A DNA stretch of 64,000 bases from Bimuria novae-zelandiae CBS 107.79 (GCA_010015655.1 ML976727.1:159641-223640), one strand, 5' to 3'. Positions 21,180 to 33,695 are shown, counted from the first letter of the stretch. The notes: generated by a model not told the origin, from the letters alone. Made by a program: numbers and translations.

Positions 21180-23404
21180 TGGTCACGAAATGCCATCAGT
21201 GCCGGAAAGACAGAAAGGGGGTGCGTTCCGTCCAATCAACTTCCCGAAGTTCAGTTTCAATTCTCTACGCTACGCTCTCAAGTCTATACTAACTATCTTC
21301 AAAACAGTGCCACCCAGAGTACCGCGTTTGGCCGCAGCAAATATGCGAACGCTGCTCCGGAGAAAGGCCTACCTTGCTCTGAGCCTCAAGAGGCAGTCTT
21401 AGGCCGCCCAAAGCGAAACCCGGATTTCCAATGGTCCAATCGTGATAGTTCGACAGATGGACTCCGTAAACGAAAGCGAGACACAGAATTGGATGTAGTG
21501 CATGAAGAAAGTGCTGAACAAGATCCATCTGTTACTACCGAGTCGCCTCAGGGACCCCAATCATGTCTGCAATCAAAATTTCCAGATTGGTACGTATTAA
21601 AATCTGCGCAACTAGTCCCTGAGATTGGCTAACCTGGCCGATTCTAGGGCATTCATGCTCAGCTGGTATCCCATGCTCAAGCGAGCAATGGCCAAACTGG
21701 AGCAACTGAATAACGACATACTGCAAGTTTTCGGCCTCGATTCAAAAATGTCGACCCCTCGATACGAAGCTTTCGCGAGCTTTACTCAGCGCCTGGTCCC
21801 GCTTGTGCTCAACGAAGCCACTTGTGCATTGCAAGCGCATCCGGAAAATCAGATGGCCTTGTTTCCGCTTCTTGCCCGTCTTCTCAACGACTGCATTTAT
21901 ACGGCTCCAGCTGATACTAGAGTCAGCGCTATGGCTTGCTGCGAGCTTCCCTACACCGTTGAAACCAAACGAAAGATGTTTGCACAAGCAGATGACATCG
22001 TTAACGATTTTCAAATGAGAATCGACCGATTGGTTGGTCATGTACAGGCCAAGGTACGATCGCAACATCGCTGCAGCTGCGATGATGGCTCTTATATACA
22101 GTCAGAACTGGACGCAATCGTCATTTTAGTGGGGGAAATTAACGCAAGAGTTCAGCGCATCTTCGACACTGGATTCTTTGGCCTTGAGCTACCGCCTACT
22201 ATCAAAGACAGCGCCATCTTTATAGACGATCACTGTGTATACTTCAATGCGCTATTTGTCGGTGAAGAGTTCTTAGATTGCCTTGGACGCACCGGCTTAC
22301 ATCGATTCTATGACTTGGGACAACTTCTCGTACCCGCGCCTGGAGAGTCAGTCCAAGAACTCCCATGGTCTGTACATGAGAAGTTCAAAGGCAATTTCAA
22401 GGAAATAGCAGACGCTTTTGCGCGCACAGATTTGCTTGGGCGAAACCCCTTGCACATTTTGATTCGCCACGGCCTACTCTTTACGGAGCACCTTCCCACG
22501 GCCTCAACTCTAAAGCTAGAGACTAAGAACACTCAAACAGTATATGGACACAGTCTTCTCCACTACGCAAGCTCGTGCATGGACCCACCCTTCACCGACC
22601 TTAAATCTTTAGGATTGGATCCGAATCTGAAAGATCGTTCGGGCAACACCGCGTTTTTTTACGTGGGAAAAAGAGGTAGCGTAGAGGTCCTTGAGTCATT
22701 TTTTTGGTCTTCACGGGCTTTGAGCCAGACAGTCCGCCTAAATACACGATCCTTATCGAAGCGATTAGGCGCAACCGAGCCGATGTCGTTAGTCTTCTTT
22801 CACGTTCATCGCTTATAAACATCAACCTTGCGGACAAGAATGGGTACACTCCACCGCATTGGGCAATTCGCTCAGAGAATCTCAACATGGCCAGGCTTTT
22901 GGGCGAAAGCAGAAGGTTACAGTGGAACGAATGTAGTAAAGAGGGGAGACACCACTGCACATTGCTACCGAAATTTCGCTACATAGTGGCATCCTTGCCT
23001 ACTTATTGTTGCGAGCTGAAGTGGATGTGAATGCCCGCAACACAAGTTCCGGAGATACGGCACTACATAAAGCAGCAAGCAGAGGGGGTGACCACTTCAT
23101 CAACGTTGTTGAGTGCCTGTTAGAACACCGGAAGATTGAGATCGAGATACGGAACTCGTGAGGTGAGACTGCTCTGGCCAAAGCAATCTCCAGCAAGTCA
23201 ACCGGTATTGTCGCAACACTATTACCAATTGAAGTCGCCCAGAACGAGAGAAAGAATATTGTCACTACGAGCGCTACCGCTGCAAGCGATATAGAAGTGA
23301 TGCGATGGGAATTTGGAAAGTTGGCCTTACGTAAGAGGATCATAGCAGGCTTCGAACGTGTATCATGGGCACAACGGACTCCAGTGAACGATAACACTTC
23401 GTAG
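21180..23404 (+). pseudogene. Decayed Zn2Cys6-ankyrin repeat gene
   Basis: A gene with an N-terminal Zn2Cys6 DNA-binding motif and C-terminal ankyrin repeats, broken at several points. ATG 21180 starts MVTKCHQCRKDRKG; a probable intron (GTGCGT...AAACAG, ending 21307) joins CHPEYRVWPQQICERCSG. The last Cys (GLPCSEP) is one base out of frame: an extra A near 21362. The frame then runs to SKFPDW and a second intron (GTACGT...TTCTAG, ending about 21648). A long helical region (about 21650-22700) leads into ankyrin repeats (GRNPLHILIRHG, YGHSLLHYASS, NGYTPPHWAIRS, DTALHKAASRGG). Frame changes occur near 22700 and 22950, and an in-frame TGA occurs near 23160 (NS*GETALAKA). The frame ends at 23404. 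No intact product is possible. Confidence 0.75.
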
Positions 23405-24125
23405 GATCACAAACTACCTATGGTAGTTAGCAGGATACATTCGATAATTTGCTAGTTCTGTTCATGTGTATCTAGTCTCTTTGCATCGAAAATTGACCTA
23501 CTTGGAAATGATGATAATATTTTTCTTTTTTTAGAAAGTATGGCGTCTGTGGTGATCGCTTTGTTAGTTTTCGGCGTTACAACGGATAATTCCAGCACTT
23601 AGGAAGGATCGTACATGTACTGATACATTTAGCTAAAGAGTTTGAATACACATGCAGGACAAGATCCCATACACCCCATAGAGCAGCCTGAAATCGGTGG
23701 GTTCAGGTCCCAGGTATGTGCTAAATCTCAATTGAATGCCATCACAAGACCTCGCACGAGCTCTAAGGTGAAGGTCTCCATCGTCAAAGCTAGAAGTCGC
23801 TCGAAAAAAGAGGTCAAAACGAAGCCGTTTGTCACCACCTAGAACTAAAGGACGCAGGTTTACATCCCTGTAAAGGGTTACAAGAAATTTTGAAGAGACT
23901 CATTTCGGGCGAACGGGATCGATTGAAAACTATGCAACAACATGTGTATTTTAAACCAATCCCAGCGGTACCACGAACTCCCAAATCTACACACTGTGGC
24001 GCACAACTTGTGGATACATTCCAGCCCCCCATTCGATAGCCGTGTAGTTCATGCAGTCATTTCGGTACCCTGATATCGTACATAAGCTGAAGAACACACG
24101 CCCAACTGGTTGCACAGACATTCGC
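23405..24125. other. Intergenic region
   Basis: A short basic frame at 23642-23842 (+) has no motif. No gene or repeat is supported. Confidence 0.35.
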
Positions 24126-24308
24126 TTATTTGCCACCAGACTCGCAAAGCTTGCAGCTGCCCTTGCAGGGGTCGCAGAGGCAGTAGCAAACACCGCGCTC
24201 AAGGAGGTTGTCGACGGGTTTTTCGATAGCGGTGGTGCCAGGGACAGGGTTGGCGAGGACGCTCAGAGCCATGGTGGCGAGCACGAGGATGGCGGCCTTG
24301 AGCTGCAT
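24126..24308 (-). CDS. Small secreted cysteine-rich protein (60 aa)
   Basis: ATG 24308 gives a clear signal peptide, MQLKAAILVLATMALSVLANP. The mature part is about 40 residues with six Cys packed into the last 25 (GVCYCLCDPCKGSCKLC), an arrangement able to form three disulfides. A TATA-like motif lies about 100 nt upstream. Small secreted Cys-rich proteins in fungi include candidate effectors and antimicrobial-type peptides, but nothing in the sequence tells which, and I recognise no named family. A longer in-frame reading starts at 24410; the inner ATG is preferred because the signal peptide begins there. Its neighbours are two decayed STAND/ankyrin genes. Confidence 0.75.
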   Translation of the reverse strand: MQLKAAILVLATMALSVLANPVPGTTAIEKPVDNLLERGVCYCLCDPCKGSCKLCESGGK

Positions 24309-24408
24309 CTTGGATGAAGTGAAGTGAAGTGAGTGCTTCTGTGATGTAGCGAGAGAAGTGTCTGGGGCAGTGCGGTGAAGAGATGTCTTGAGGGGAAATT
24401 GGACGTAC

Positions 24409-24415
24409 ATTTATA
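24409..24415 (-). promoter_or_regulatory. TATA-like box of the small secreted protein gene
   Basis: TATAAAT on the minus strand, about 100 nt upstream of ATG 24308. Position and sequence fit a core promoter; untested. Confidence 0.4.
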
Positions 24416-25581
24416 CTTGAGTGTAATGGGCCATCTGCCCCAGATCGGGATTGGTGTAGATGTCGGTTAGAGGGCTGTCGATACAGGATAAGAAGCAGGT
24501 GTACTCGTGCGACTGGTAAGAGCCATGGATTCGAGCATTCACGCTCTCCTCGCAGGCCTTGCTGCTTGAGGCAGGCGCTCATAGTGGTTATCGTCGGTCA
24601 ATAATCCTAGGGTCAATACAGAGCAGGATCAACAGGAGCATAGAAATGCATGATCAATTGCACTAAGTCGGGCGTGATTCGGCGTAATAGGGCGTTGTAC
24701 GAGATGTCGCCCACCTTGATGAATCTTACCTGAGTTGTGAATAACACGATCGCATGGCATCCGAAATCTAGATCTTAGAATACCACAGATGTATTACAGG
24801 AGCTTGGATATGCTTAATTACTGTACAAGCAATGGCAAAAATGACGGCGTTACAGATAAGGCAGGCGAAATGGGCTAGTGGGGGCCAGTTACCGAGAGAT
24901 GGCTTCGTACGAGAGAATGCCGCATGTGGAAGGTACTGCGACTTAGTAGGCAAATCTTGACGGAAAATAATGTTACATGTAACGAGACACTGGAGGATTG
25001 ATAGACCTGGTCTGGCGATTCGATTCGTGGAAATGGTGGCGTTGCGAAGCCAGTGCATGGACGGGGCGGATTGTAGTGCCACCATACACGGGATTCCGTA
25101 GTAAGCCTCTTTGTACACCGCTTAGCCTGAATTTTGGGTGCTTTACAGACACATAGAATTAAGTGAGCACGGATTCTGTAGGTAAACATTTCACAGGTTG
25201 AAAGAAGTGGATATGAAATAATTCAAGATAAACATTACATGAGTACCTCCCACAAGTGTGCGACCACTTTCTTCAGCCTCTTGTTATCCATGATACACAT
25301 GCGTGGCTTTTCGATCTTCGCTCACCATTTCTTGGATCGTTCGTACGCTTCGTCGTGCGTGTTAGATGTCCCAAAGTTCCGCGCGACTGGGGATATTGAG
25401 GTACTTGCAGTAGCGGACCTGCGCCCGCTTCCCTCCAGTGATAGAACCTCCTTATACGTGGAACCAACAATCCCACCTTGTTCTAGTCCAGTCACCAGGT
25501 TTCCATGATAACCCGTCCTCGTTAAATTGTCAGTCTGAATGAAAGATAACGGGAAAGTGCTTGTAGATCCAAGATCAGGCA
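24416..25581. other. Intergenic region, 1.2 kb
   Basis: Short overlapping frames on both strands without motifs. No gene is supported. Confidence 0.35.
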
Positions 25582-28500
25582 CTACAACCTGCTGTGACCG
25601 AGGCTATGCTTGTTAACAGAAAAATTGGGGATCAGTCTTGCGACTCCTATCTCCTCTTCCAGCTCCTTCACATGAGTGAGGCTGCATTGAGTGTCGGCGT
25701 GATCTTCTCCAAGCAAGTCACGTCTCGATTCGAGTAGCCACATCGCGATGTCGAAAGCCTGGTCAAGCTTCTGCTGGAAGTGCAAAAGTGAGGATAGGTG
25801 CTGCAAGCTAGAGAAGGTCTCTACTTGTCCTTTACCGTACCTTGTCTGCTCGATAGCAAGACACTCTCTGACCACTTCTTCGGCTTCTTTGTACTTAGAT
25901 TGTCGATGGAGAATGACGGCGAGATTTCGTAGCGATTTCAGGGTGTCCGGATGCGCCTCGGGTAGTGTCGTTTTCTGAGCCGTAGCAACTTCGCGCAACT
26001 GTTCGACTGCTGCATCGTGTTTTCCTTACCGGCTTCTGACGAGTGCAATGTTGCCTTTGCATTTTAATATTTCCGGGTGGCTGTTCTTAAAGAGACGTTG
26101 AAGGCCTTCAAGCGCAGCCTGAAACAACCCTTGCGCCTCGGAGTAACGGCCCTGAAGCTGGTCTGAGACGGCAAGATTGCTCATACTGAGTTGAAGTCTA
26201 GGCTGCTTGCGTCTAAAGGCATTCTTCGCCCGCATAGCGCTGCTTTGAACAGCTCATTTGCATCAGCATGCCGCTGCTGGCTCTGTAGCGAAAGTGCGAG
26301 GTTGTTCATCGTCACAAACGTCTCTGGATGGCGGCGCCCAAACAGCTGTTGCTTGATATGCAAAGCCTTCTCATGGCAACTTTCCGCATCCAGAAACCGA
26401 CCTTGGTCGTGGTAAATGACGCCAAGATTGTTCAGGCTGTGGAGTGTGTCCACGTGATGCTCGCCAATCTGAATGATCTGTGAACGAGTGGCTTCCCACG
26501 TCACACGCGCAGCGATTTCGAACAGTCCTTGGTGGTAATGAGCAGCGCTAGACTTGCTCCGTAGCCGGTTCATAGCCGCACAATCAAGTAGCTGGTCATC
26601 GTGGCCCAAGTAACCGTCTGCGCTATGAGTCGAAGCGCTTCTTGAGAATCACCGTAAATTATGAGATGCTCGCATATTCTCTGTATGAGTGACAATAGAC
26701 GCAACATGTGTACCTGACCAAGCTCTTCTACACCCACAATTCCCAGAGCTGTACGGACAATTGTCATTTGGTGCAGTTCGAGTTGACCTTAGCCCTCTTT
26801 GGGCTTGGGAGCAGCCAATATAGCTAGGTGTAGGGCGAGTCGAATTATGCTAGCACGCTCGGGGTGATATGGTAAGGTGGTCCTCGCAGTCTGTCGTGCG
26901 AATCGATTGAGTTGCGAGGCACTCCCTGGTTTCTTTGATTCTGTGAGGTTTGATGTTTGCCACTGAGCTGATGGCTTGTTTTCCTTTTGTTTGTTTTTGA
27001 TGTTTGCCACCGAGCTGATGGCTTATTTTCCTTTTGTTTGCTGTTTGCCAGTTATCTAGGATGTTTGCGCCTGGGTATATAGGAGATAGCTTACCTCTAG
27101 AGGCAGACGGGGGATATACATTAGTTATTTGGTTCATAGATTCTACCAGGTAGTAAGCCTTCAACAGCGACAGGGCGTCTCACTCTTCCTTGTTCTGGTA
27201 AGCGCTGTTAGCAGTATTTCAGGCAGAGCCTCAGGATGGAAGCAAGCAAGACAGAATAGTATGTGCAATGCATGGGCATTCTGGTAGGTTATATTCTCCA
27301 GTGAAAGTATTGAATGTGGCGAGCGCTGGCTTTGACCCTGGACTGAAGTGGCGCTTTGGCCGGGCTCAAAGGCAGTTGCGAAAGGATAGTTGTCGTCCGA
27401 GATGATCCGTAGAAAATCATTAAGTTTGGTGAAGGTCGAATGAATGTAAAGACCAGATTGAACAAGTGCGAGAGGAAGGTAATCAAGAGCGCACGCTAGC
27501 GACGCTGCTTCTTCGACCGATCCAAGCCCTGGCCCCGTGTATGACAGCAGCAGGCTCGTCGCCTCCTTTTGACCCATGTAAGGAACCTCGATGATTCGTT
27601 CTGGGTCTACCAGTTGCAATGCATAACGGAAATTTCTGGTCGTGACCAAAACGCGAACAGTGCCACTCTGCCGCAAAATAGCCTGCAAAATATCAGGCTG
27701 CAATGTGGCCATGTCGATATCATCGAATATGAGCAAGTACATCTTAGTTGAATCGGAGGAGATTTGGTGTAATAATTCCAGCAACAGCTCAGCTATTGTG
27801 CTGGAGTCCGGTACTGCAGCAGTCATGGAGCATGCAGCGCGACAGCTGGTGACTAGGGCACCTCACTTGACCCATCGAACCACAACACTGAAAGATAAGA
27901 ATCATGATCTTGAAGCATGTGAGATAGTTCGACTGCTACCTCTGTTTTACTGTGAGCGAGTTAGATTTGAAAGTTCAATGCTGCTGAGATTGCATATATC
28001 TACCCGATGCCACCTAGCCCTGTTAGAACGACCGGGACATTATGTGCGCCCGATAAGCTCCTAAGCAGAGTATGAAGAAGTAATTTCCGACCGATGAAGC
28101 TCGATTTACGCCGCGGAAGACTAAGGATGGAAGCAGCAGGCGGCTGACTGGACTGGGGGGAGGGGGGCTTGAGTCGTCTGTCACATATGAGGAGCCCATC
28201 AAACTTAATGACGAAAGATGACACAGGCCAAACTTCGAAGGGTAAGAGCGTACCGAGTGTGTATATTGTGCATGTTGGACTCCAGATATCGGTAGCGCAT
28301 TACCACCAGGGTAAGATTCATCAATCAAAAAGATACTGAAACCCGTCAGTGTGGTCTCTGACTTCCCGCAGAGTGGTGAATAAACGCACAGGATATGTGC
28401 TTGCAGAGCATGCCCTACCACTGCGATTGACCCCAAAGCCTTGTCTATCTCATTTTCCTTTCTCAATATGTGTATTCTTTTTCTTATCCGCGCCGCCCTT

Positions 28501-28784
28501 CCATCCCCCGCATGAGTGACAAGATCACGAAGAAGTGAGGCCACCGAGCCCGCCTCAGTGCTGAGTCGAGCAATGACCTCTGGTTGGACGTGTCGCAGAA
28601 GAGCCGGCCGATGGTGCAAGGTTTGCGCAAGGCTGACTAGTAACGATGCGTGATCGGTCCATCTGCGTAACAAGGCTGGCGCCTGTCGTACTCGTGTGGC
28701 GATCTCTGGGATACCATTAGCTATATCCAACCCGTACTTCGCAAGCTGAGCGACCGCCGCCGCAGCGCCGATATATTCAACCAT
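25582..28784 (-). pseudogene. Decayed NB-ARC/TPR (fungal NLR-like) gene
   Basis: A STAND-type receptor gene. Exon 1 from ATG 28784 (MVEYIGAAAAVAQLAKYGLDI...) resembles the helical N-terminal domains of fungal STAND proteins. An intron ends near 28185, then FIGRKLLLHTLLRSL leads to the P-loop VVLTGLGGIGKTEVAVEL, assembled exactly by removing 27950-28003 (54 nt). A 53-nt intron (27814-27866) follows. Next come Walker B (YLLIFDDID), VLVTTRN and a GLPL-like LPLAL, then TPR repeats of kinesin-light-chain type (HVDTLHSLNNLGVIYHDQG; HPETFVTMNNLALSLQ; HPDTLKSLRNLAVILHRQ). Lesions: TGA 27180-27182 (NKEE*DALSLL), frame changes near 26590 and 26240, TAA 26026-26028 (RSR*GKHD). The first stop and the last are explicable as C-to-T changes. 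The gene cannot make a full protein. Confidence 0.85.
26951..27050. repeat. 47-bp tandem duplication inside the NLR-like pseudogene
   Basis: Two near-identical copies at 26951-26997 and 26998-27044 (starting TGATGTTTGCCAC), plus the start of a third (TGTTTGCCAG). Copies differ at two or three positions. It lies between the NB-ARC and TPR coding parts, where no clear frame runs, so it may be intronic or part of the decay. Confidence 0.75.
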
Positions 28785-29229
28785 GAGGAAGACAGTGCAT
28801 AAGGACCAAGGGAAGGGTGAGCTTTCTTCTTATCATGGACCCCGCTCAATTGCGCAGCTCCTTCACTAGCCTGTTTCGAGAAAGAGACAAGCAAGGCTGA
28901 ACCGGTCTGAGATCTAATTACTGTATCAGCCTGATCACCACACGTAGCAATGCGCAGAAAGGGCAACGCTGCATGGTGTGGTGTGTCTGACTGGTCATCA
29001 GGCCGATCAGGCGGATATGGATAGACAGCACTTAGAGCTTCAGAGGAACTTCCTCGAGTTCACTATACATTCCCCATTTGAAGGAACTACGAAAGCTCTT
29101 CAATTCAATACGTTCCCCATGTCGTAATCGTCATAAGGGGTATCTCGATGCATGAACGCTCACACTTCCCGCATCAACTCCTAAATCCTTCTCACGATCC
29201 TACACACTCTTTACAATGCAATGATCAAT
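28785..29229. other. Intergenic region between the NLR relic and the DUF6590 gene
   Basis: It holds the promoter side of the minus-strand NLR relic and the 3' side of the DUF6590 gene. No gene is seen. Confidence 0.35.
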
Positions 29230-30877
29230 TCAGTTTGTTCCTAATTTGAGACATTCTTTGAAGTGCTCGCCCATTTGGTGTATCGATTCCGGAATGAGTC
29301 TTCCTACGTTGCGTATCTTGACGTTGTTCTCGATGGTGTAAACCTTAGCAAAATTAATAAGCGAGTTGGGGTACCAACCCTCCCGTGGTGACTCGCTTTC
29401 GATTTTGACGAAGAGCGGTGATTTAGTGGGTTTTTCGATGTAATCAGGGTATTCCGGTATACTTTCTCCAACTGCTACTACGGCTGCGTAATTTTTTGCG
29501 ATACTGCCTTGCTTCCGTGCCGCTTCATCCTCGTATGCAGTAATCGGGAGGCAAGTGCAATGTCCGTTCTGCGGTCGGATGACGGCGAATGCGCGATTCT
29601 TAACGAACACTGGTGGATCGGTTTGTCCACTGATCGCCTGCCCTGCTAGCTCTAACCAAGGAGTTATGAAAACCCTTCCCTTCTTGAAGAAGGCTTTCGG
29701 GTTTGTGACACTCTCGAATTCTAGCTTGCTGTTAGGAAGCGGATCTCAACGCTGTGAGCAATATACCTGAGCTAGTTTCACCCACGTTTTGGGCGCTTGT
29801 AAAGCGAACCCAGTGAGATCAGAGTTGTTCTTTTCTTTGTAATATTGAATCAGATAGCTCATATCTTCAGGGACAACGTCCCCAATGTCCTTTACTTTGA
29901 CGTTCATCTCCACTGGGTAGACCTTGGCATAATGCAACCGACTAGCGAAATTCATGAAGATGGACCTGTTGGCAGGTTCCACCGCAATGGCATGTTTAGT
30001 CAGTCCCGCTTCTTGCTCTCCTGGAAAAAGATGAAGTGTTGAGCCTTTGATGTAGACAGCGCTGTGTTCGGATGGAACGCATCCCGCCTTGAGTGTACCC
30101 CGGCCGTTGTAAGTAGTTATAGGACTTCACTTCGTGTAAGCCTCCTTCAAATATTTGTATGACCTCGCATGGGCTCAGCTTACCATGCATAAACAAATCC
30201 TCGTCTTACTTCAACGACAACGAACCGTCGGATTTGGGAAAAGGCATGTTCTCCGTATTTAACGACCGTAATATTATCGCTCATGGCTTGAAGCGGGGTG
30301 AAACTTGCAGCTTGAATGTGAAGCATAGCAAAGACCTAATATTGGTTCGCTAGCGCGTCATCTCCTGTGTGTAGGAGGCTTACCTTCCCAACTTTGAAGA
30401 AGTCATAGACTTCTGCACCAGTACGCATGCGGTAGCCTTGCATTGTTAGTTTTCTAGCCCAGCAGGTCGGTCTCGACACTTACTTGAGTCCAGGGGTTCG
30501 TACCATCCCGTTTCTGGAGTACCCAGGATCAAGTGCGGAACCACCGCTCTGACATCAGTATCGACCGGGTCAGGTATGGCAGGACCGTTTGAGCTGTCTA
30601 CCCTTGGGCGCTGCACATAAGAGCTTCGAGCCGCTGCATACCCGCTAGAGGCTGTCGCCTTGAAGGTTGCCGGACTATTTGTATCAGGGTAGGTTGAGTC
30701 TGGTATATGCCGAGTCTGTTGGTCCTTGTAATAATGATAGGTGAGGCTTCCATGAGCTACGAGAAGTTCAGGTGACGACACAAACAGTCAGTCATTTGGA
30801 GTCTTCATACCGTCTTGTGTCACGTAGTAGTAGTCCTGTCGGGCGGGGTCCCATAACCAGCCATTGTCGGAGGCCAT
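29230..30877 (-). CDS. Protein with two DUF6590 domains
   Basis: 465 residues from six exons: 30811-30877, 30484-30756, 30384-30436, 30184-30335, 29767-30124 and 29230-29724. Five introns (42-59 nt) have GT-AG ends and keep phase. The start is MASDNGWLWDPARQDYYYVTQD, a common fungal opening. Residues about 23-113 are a linker rich in Ser/Thr/Pro. Two copies of DUF6590 follow. The first reads VYDFFKVGKVFAML, RRFVVVE, ACPITTYNGRGTLKAG and SRLHYAKVYPVEMNVKVKDIG. The second reads NPKAFFKKGRVFIT, GHCTCLPITAYEDE and NSLINFAKVYTIENNVKIRNVG. DUF6590 has no established function; it is frequent in fungi near STAND genes (general knowledge, not tested here). No signal peptide. The gene appears intact, unlike its NLR neighbour. 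The weakest splice call is the 42-nt intron 29725-29766. Confidence 0.85.
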
Positions 30878-31959
30878 TGTTAACATATCAGTTTCTATGA
30901 GTCCGAGGACTGAGTCCCAGAGCCGTGAGGGAGAAAAGAGCCATAGCTGACAGCCCGGCTAGCAACGCTACCCCACCAAAACTCCAGGCTGCCACCGTCT
31001 CCTTTACAAAACACTCATCAACAATACCGTCGTCCGCGCCCAGCCATATTCCGCTTTATCGCCGAAAATTCCTAAGCTATTGACATGCCGTCACCAGGTC
31101 CCTGGGACGGGTGGGATCGCGATCCCGGGCCCATGCGCGTACCTAGTGCCTTTGGAGTGGGTGAGCATTCACTTGTTCTATAAAGGAGCTCCGTTGGCTG
31201 CCCATATCATCGCACAGATTCTGATGTATAATATAGATCCGGCCTCCAGACTCCGTTTGGTACCGAGACGATCTAGTAACGCGGAAAGGTGTCCGTGCCG
31301 CTTCTCTTCTCCTTCCACCGTAGGTCTGTTAACATTTTCGTCCAGACACGCGGATCGTTAATCTGCCACCTCGAGATCGATCTGCTGAAGCGTACCTATA
31401 AAGCAGCGAAATTTCAAAACGAACAATGGCGAAAGGGAAAGACGCGCGTCACGCCTTACTCTGTGGCATTGTCAACGTTCCTCTCTTTCAACAGCGCTCA
31501 CCTAGGGATCTCTGGGCACCCTTTCATGAGGTCTGCAGATAAACTCGGTAATGTTCAGAAATGTTTGAATACGTTTGCTTTGGTCTCACTCACGGGGACT
31601 ATCACTTCTGTTATACGTTACATTTTGTTTTCAAAAGCGGATGCGCGTGGAAAGGCTGTCTTCCGTTGCCCACCACCTCCACCAGAAACGGAACCATACA
31701 CAACCGGGCAAACACAGTAGCTGCTGCGGCTTGACTCGTCACCTACGGGCGATTCTTGTCGTTGCAATTACCGTTTCCTTCTTTTGAAGGTTTGCCCAAT
31801 CGTGTTCGACTTCCGAGACTGGTCTGGAGGTGCTACCTCTCAATCCGCGTCGCTCTTCGGTAATTTGTGTATTGCATTTGTTATGTATGGACGCTCATTA
31901 GCACCTTTGTATCTACAGTGACCGTGCACGCCGTGCACACCTTCGGGCCGTGCACACCC
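30878..31959. other. Intergenic region before the AT-rich block
   Basis: Normal composition. Frames at 31080-31361 and 31289-31720 (+) have no motif and overlap each other. No gene is supported. Confidence 0.35.
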
Positions 31960-33695
31960 TCACTAAAAATCTATTATACTCCTTAACCCTATCCCTTGCA
32001 CCGGCAACATCGCCCGCACATGGACCACCTGGTGATAGCCAATCGGATGATCGCTCCGATCTGGGCAGTACACCAGAATTAATGCAGTTTGTATAGAAAT
32101 TTATATAAAAATTACATTTCTAGAGGTCTTAACTTCTAATTACTTAATACTTAAGCTTGCTTTTATATTAACTTCCTTAATAGTTTAATGTCGTTGGAGG
32201 TGCTCCTGCTAGCACTTAGGCCTGATTTCTGGCCTACACAAAGGCAAGCGGCAAAGCGTACACCCATAGTAAGTACGGGGAGGACGCTAGGCACGCTTGC
32301 GTCGCTGTGAATTATCAGACACACAACCTAGACGTGCCTAAGATATCTAAAACTTATGTAATTAACGTACGTTTTTAGCATAAATAGTATAGGTCCTAGA
32401 CTTTTTAAATAGCTTTATAGACTTATAAGCGCTTTCTTTAATAATAATAATAATATTAAGTTTTTTGCGCTTCTAATAGCACCTTACTAATTATTTACTA
32501 CGCTTAAATAATTACTTAATAAGGTTAACGTACATGCATAGCGAGTGGCCGGGCATAGCGAGTGACCGAAAATGCCAAGACCCCATTAAAATCTACACTC
32601 TATATAATAGTACAGAACATGCATAAATAGTTATAAGAAATTATAATAAGCTAATCTACTTAGAATTTACTTTTACTTCTTTTTTATACGTGCGTAAATT
32701 ATGCCTAGCCTTACTATAACGTCTATAGCGCAATTAAGTTAATTTACCTTTATTAGCGCGTACCCCTTTTTTTCCTTTTTTTATTACTACGTGCTATAAA
32801 GCCTTTTAAGGTAGCTAATTATTAGCTATTAGTAGCTATAATAACTTTTTCCTACTATAATTACTTTTTTTTTTATATAATTTTTATTACGTAGTAGTCT
32901 TATTAGTAGTTTAAAGCTTAGCGTTATACTTAGTTATTAATACTAAAGAATACGCTATTAGCTTAGCGCCTTTTATAAGCTTTTTAAATACCTTAACTAT
33001 ACTTATTAAGAAACTATTTAAGTACTTTAAATTCTCTCCTTTACTAGCGTTAATTACGACCCTAATTTTAAAATATTACTTAGTATTTATAATTACTACG
33101 TACTATTATATCTAGTATAAGGCAAAGGCGTACGCAAATAAATATTAAGTTTTAATATTATTACTTTTAGGTTAAGAGAAATTAGGCTAGCGCCTTAAAA
33201 TCTTTTTTAAATATTATTTTAAGTAATTATAGCTTTAAAAGTAGTAAGAAACACCCTATATCTAGTAACTACAAGAGGTTCAACGAACATAGCGGCATAT
33301 AAAGAGTAATAATCTTATTATCCTTATAGTATTATTAGAATTTAAGTAAGTTATAGCTTCCCTAGCTATTAATAATAAGTAGCTAATAGCTACTAATAGT
33401 ATACCCTTTTATATACGCGTTAAAATGCTTTGGCTATTATAAATTAAGTGTTATAAGAGGCTACAAGTAGTAATATTAAAATAGCTTAATTAGTATGCTA
33501 CGTACAGAACTTAGGTAGATGCAAGACGTTGTGTAAGGAAACAGAAGTGAAGTTCGTACTCGAGTATATATACTAGAGCTCTAGCTCATGCGTTAGGGCA
33601 GGGTCCAGGTTACATAGGAAAGGTAGTAGCTATTTGTTAATAAAGCGGGCTATAGTTGCTATAAAGAACGTCTAGGTTTAGTAGGTGTATATAGG

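Noticed and set aside
31289..31720. Plus-strand frame of 143 codons before the AT-rich block
   Set aside because: Overlaps another frame, no motif, no splice signals in a useful order.
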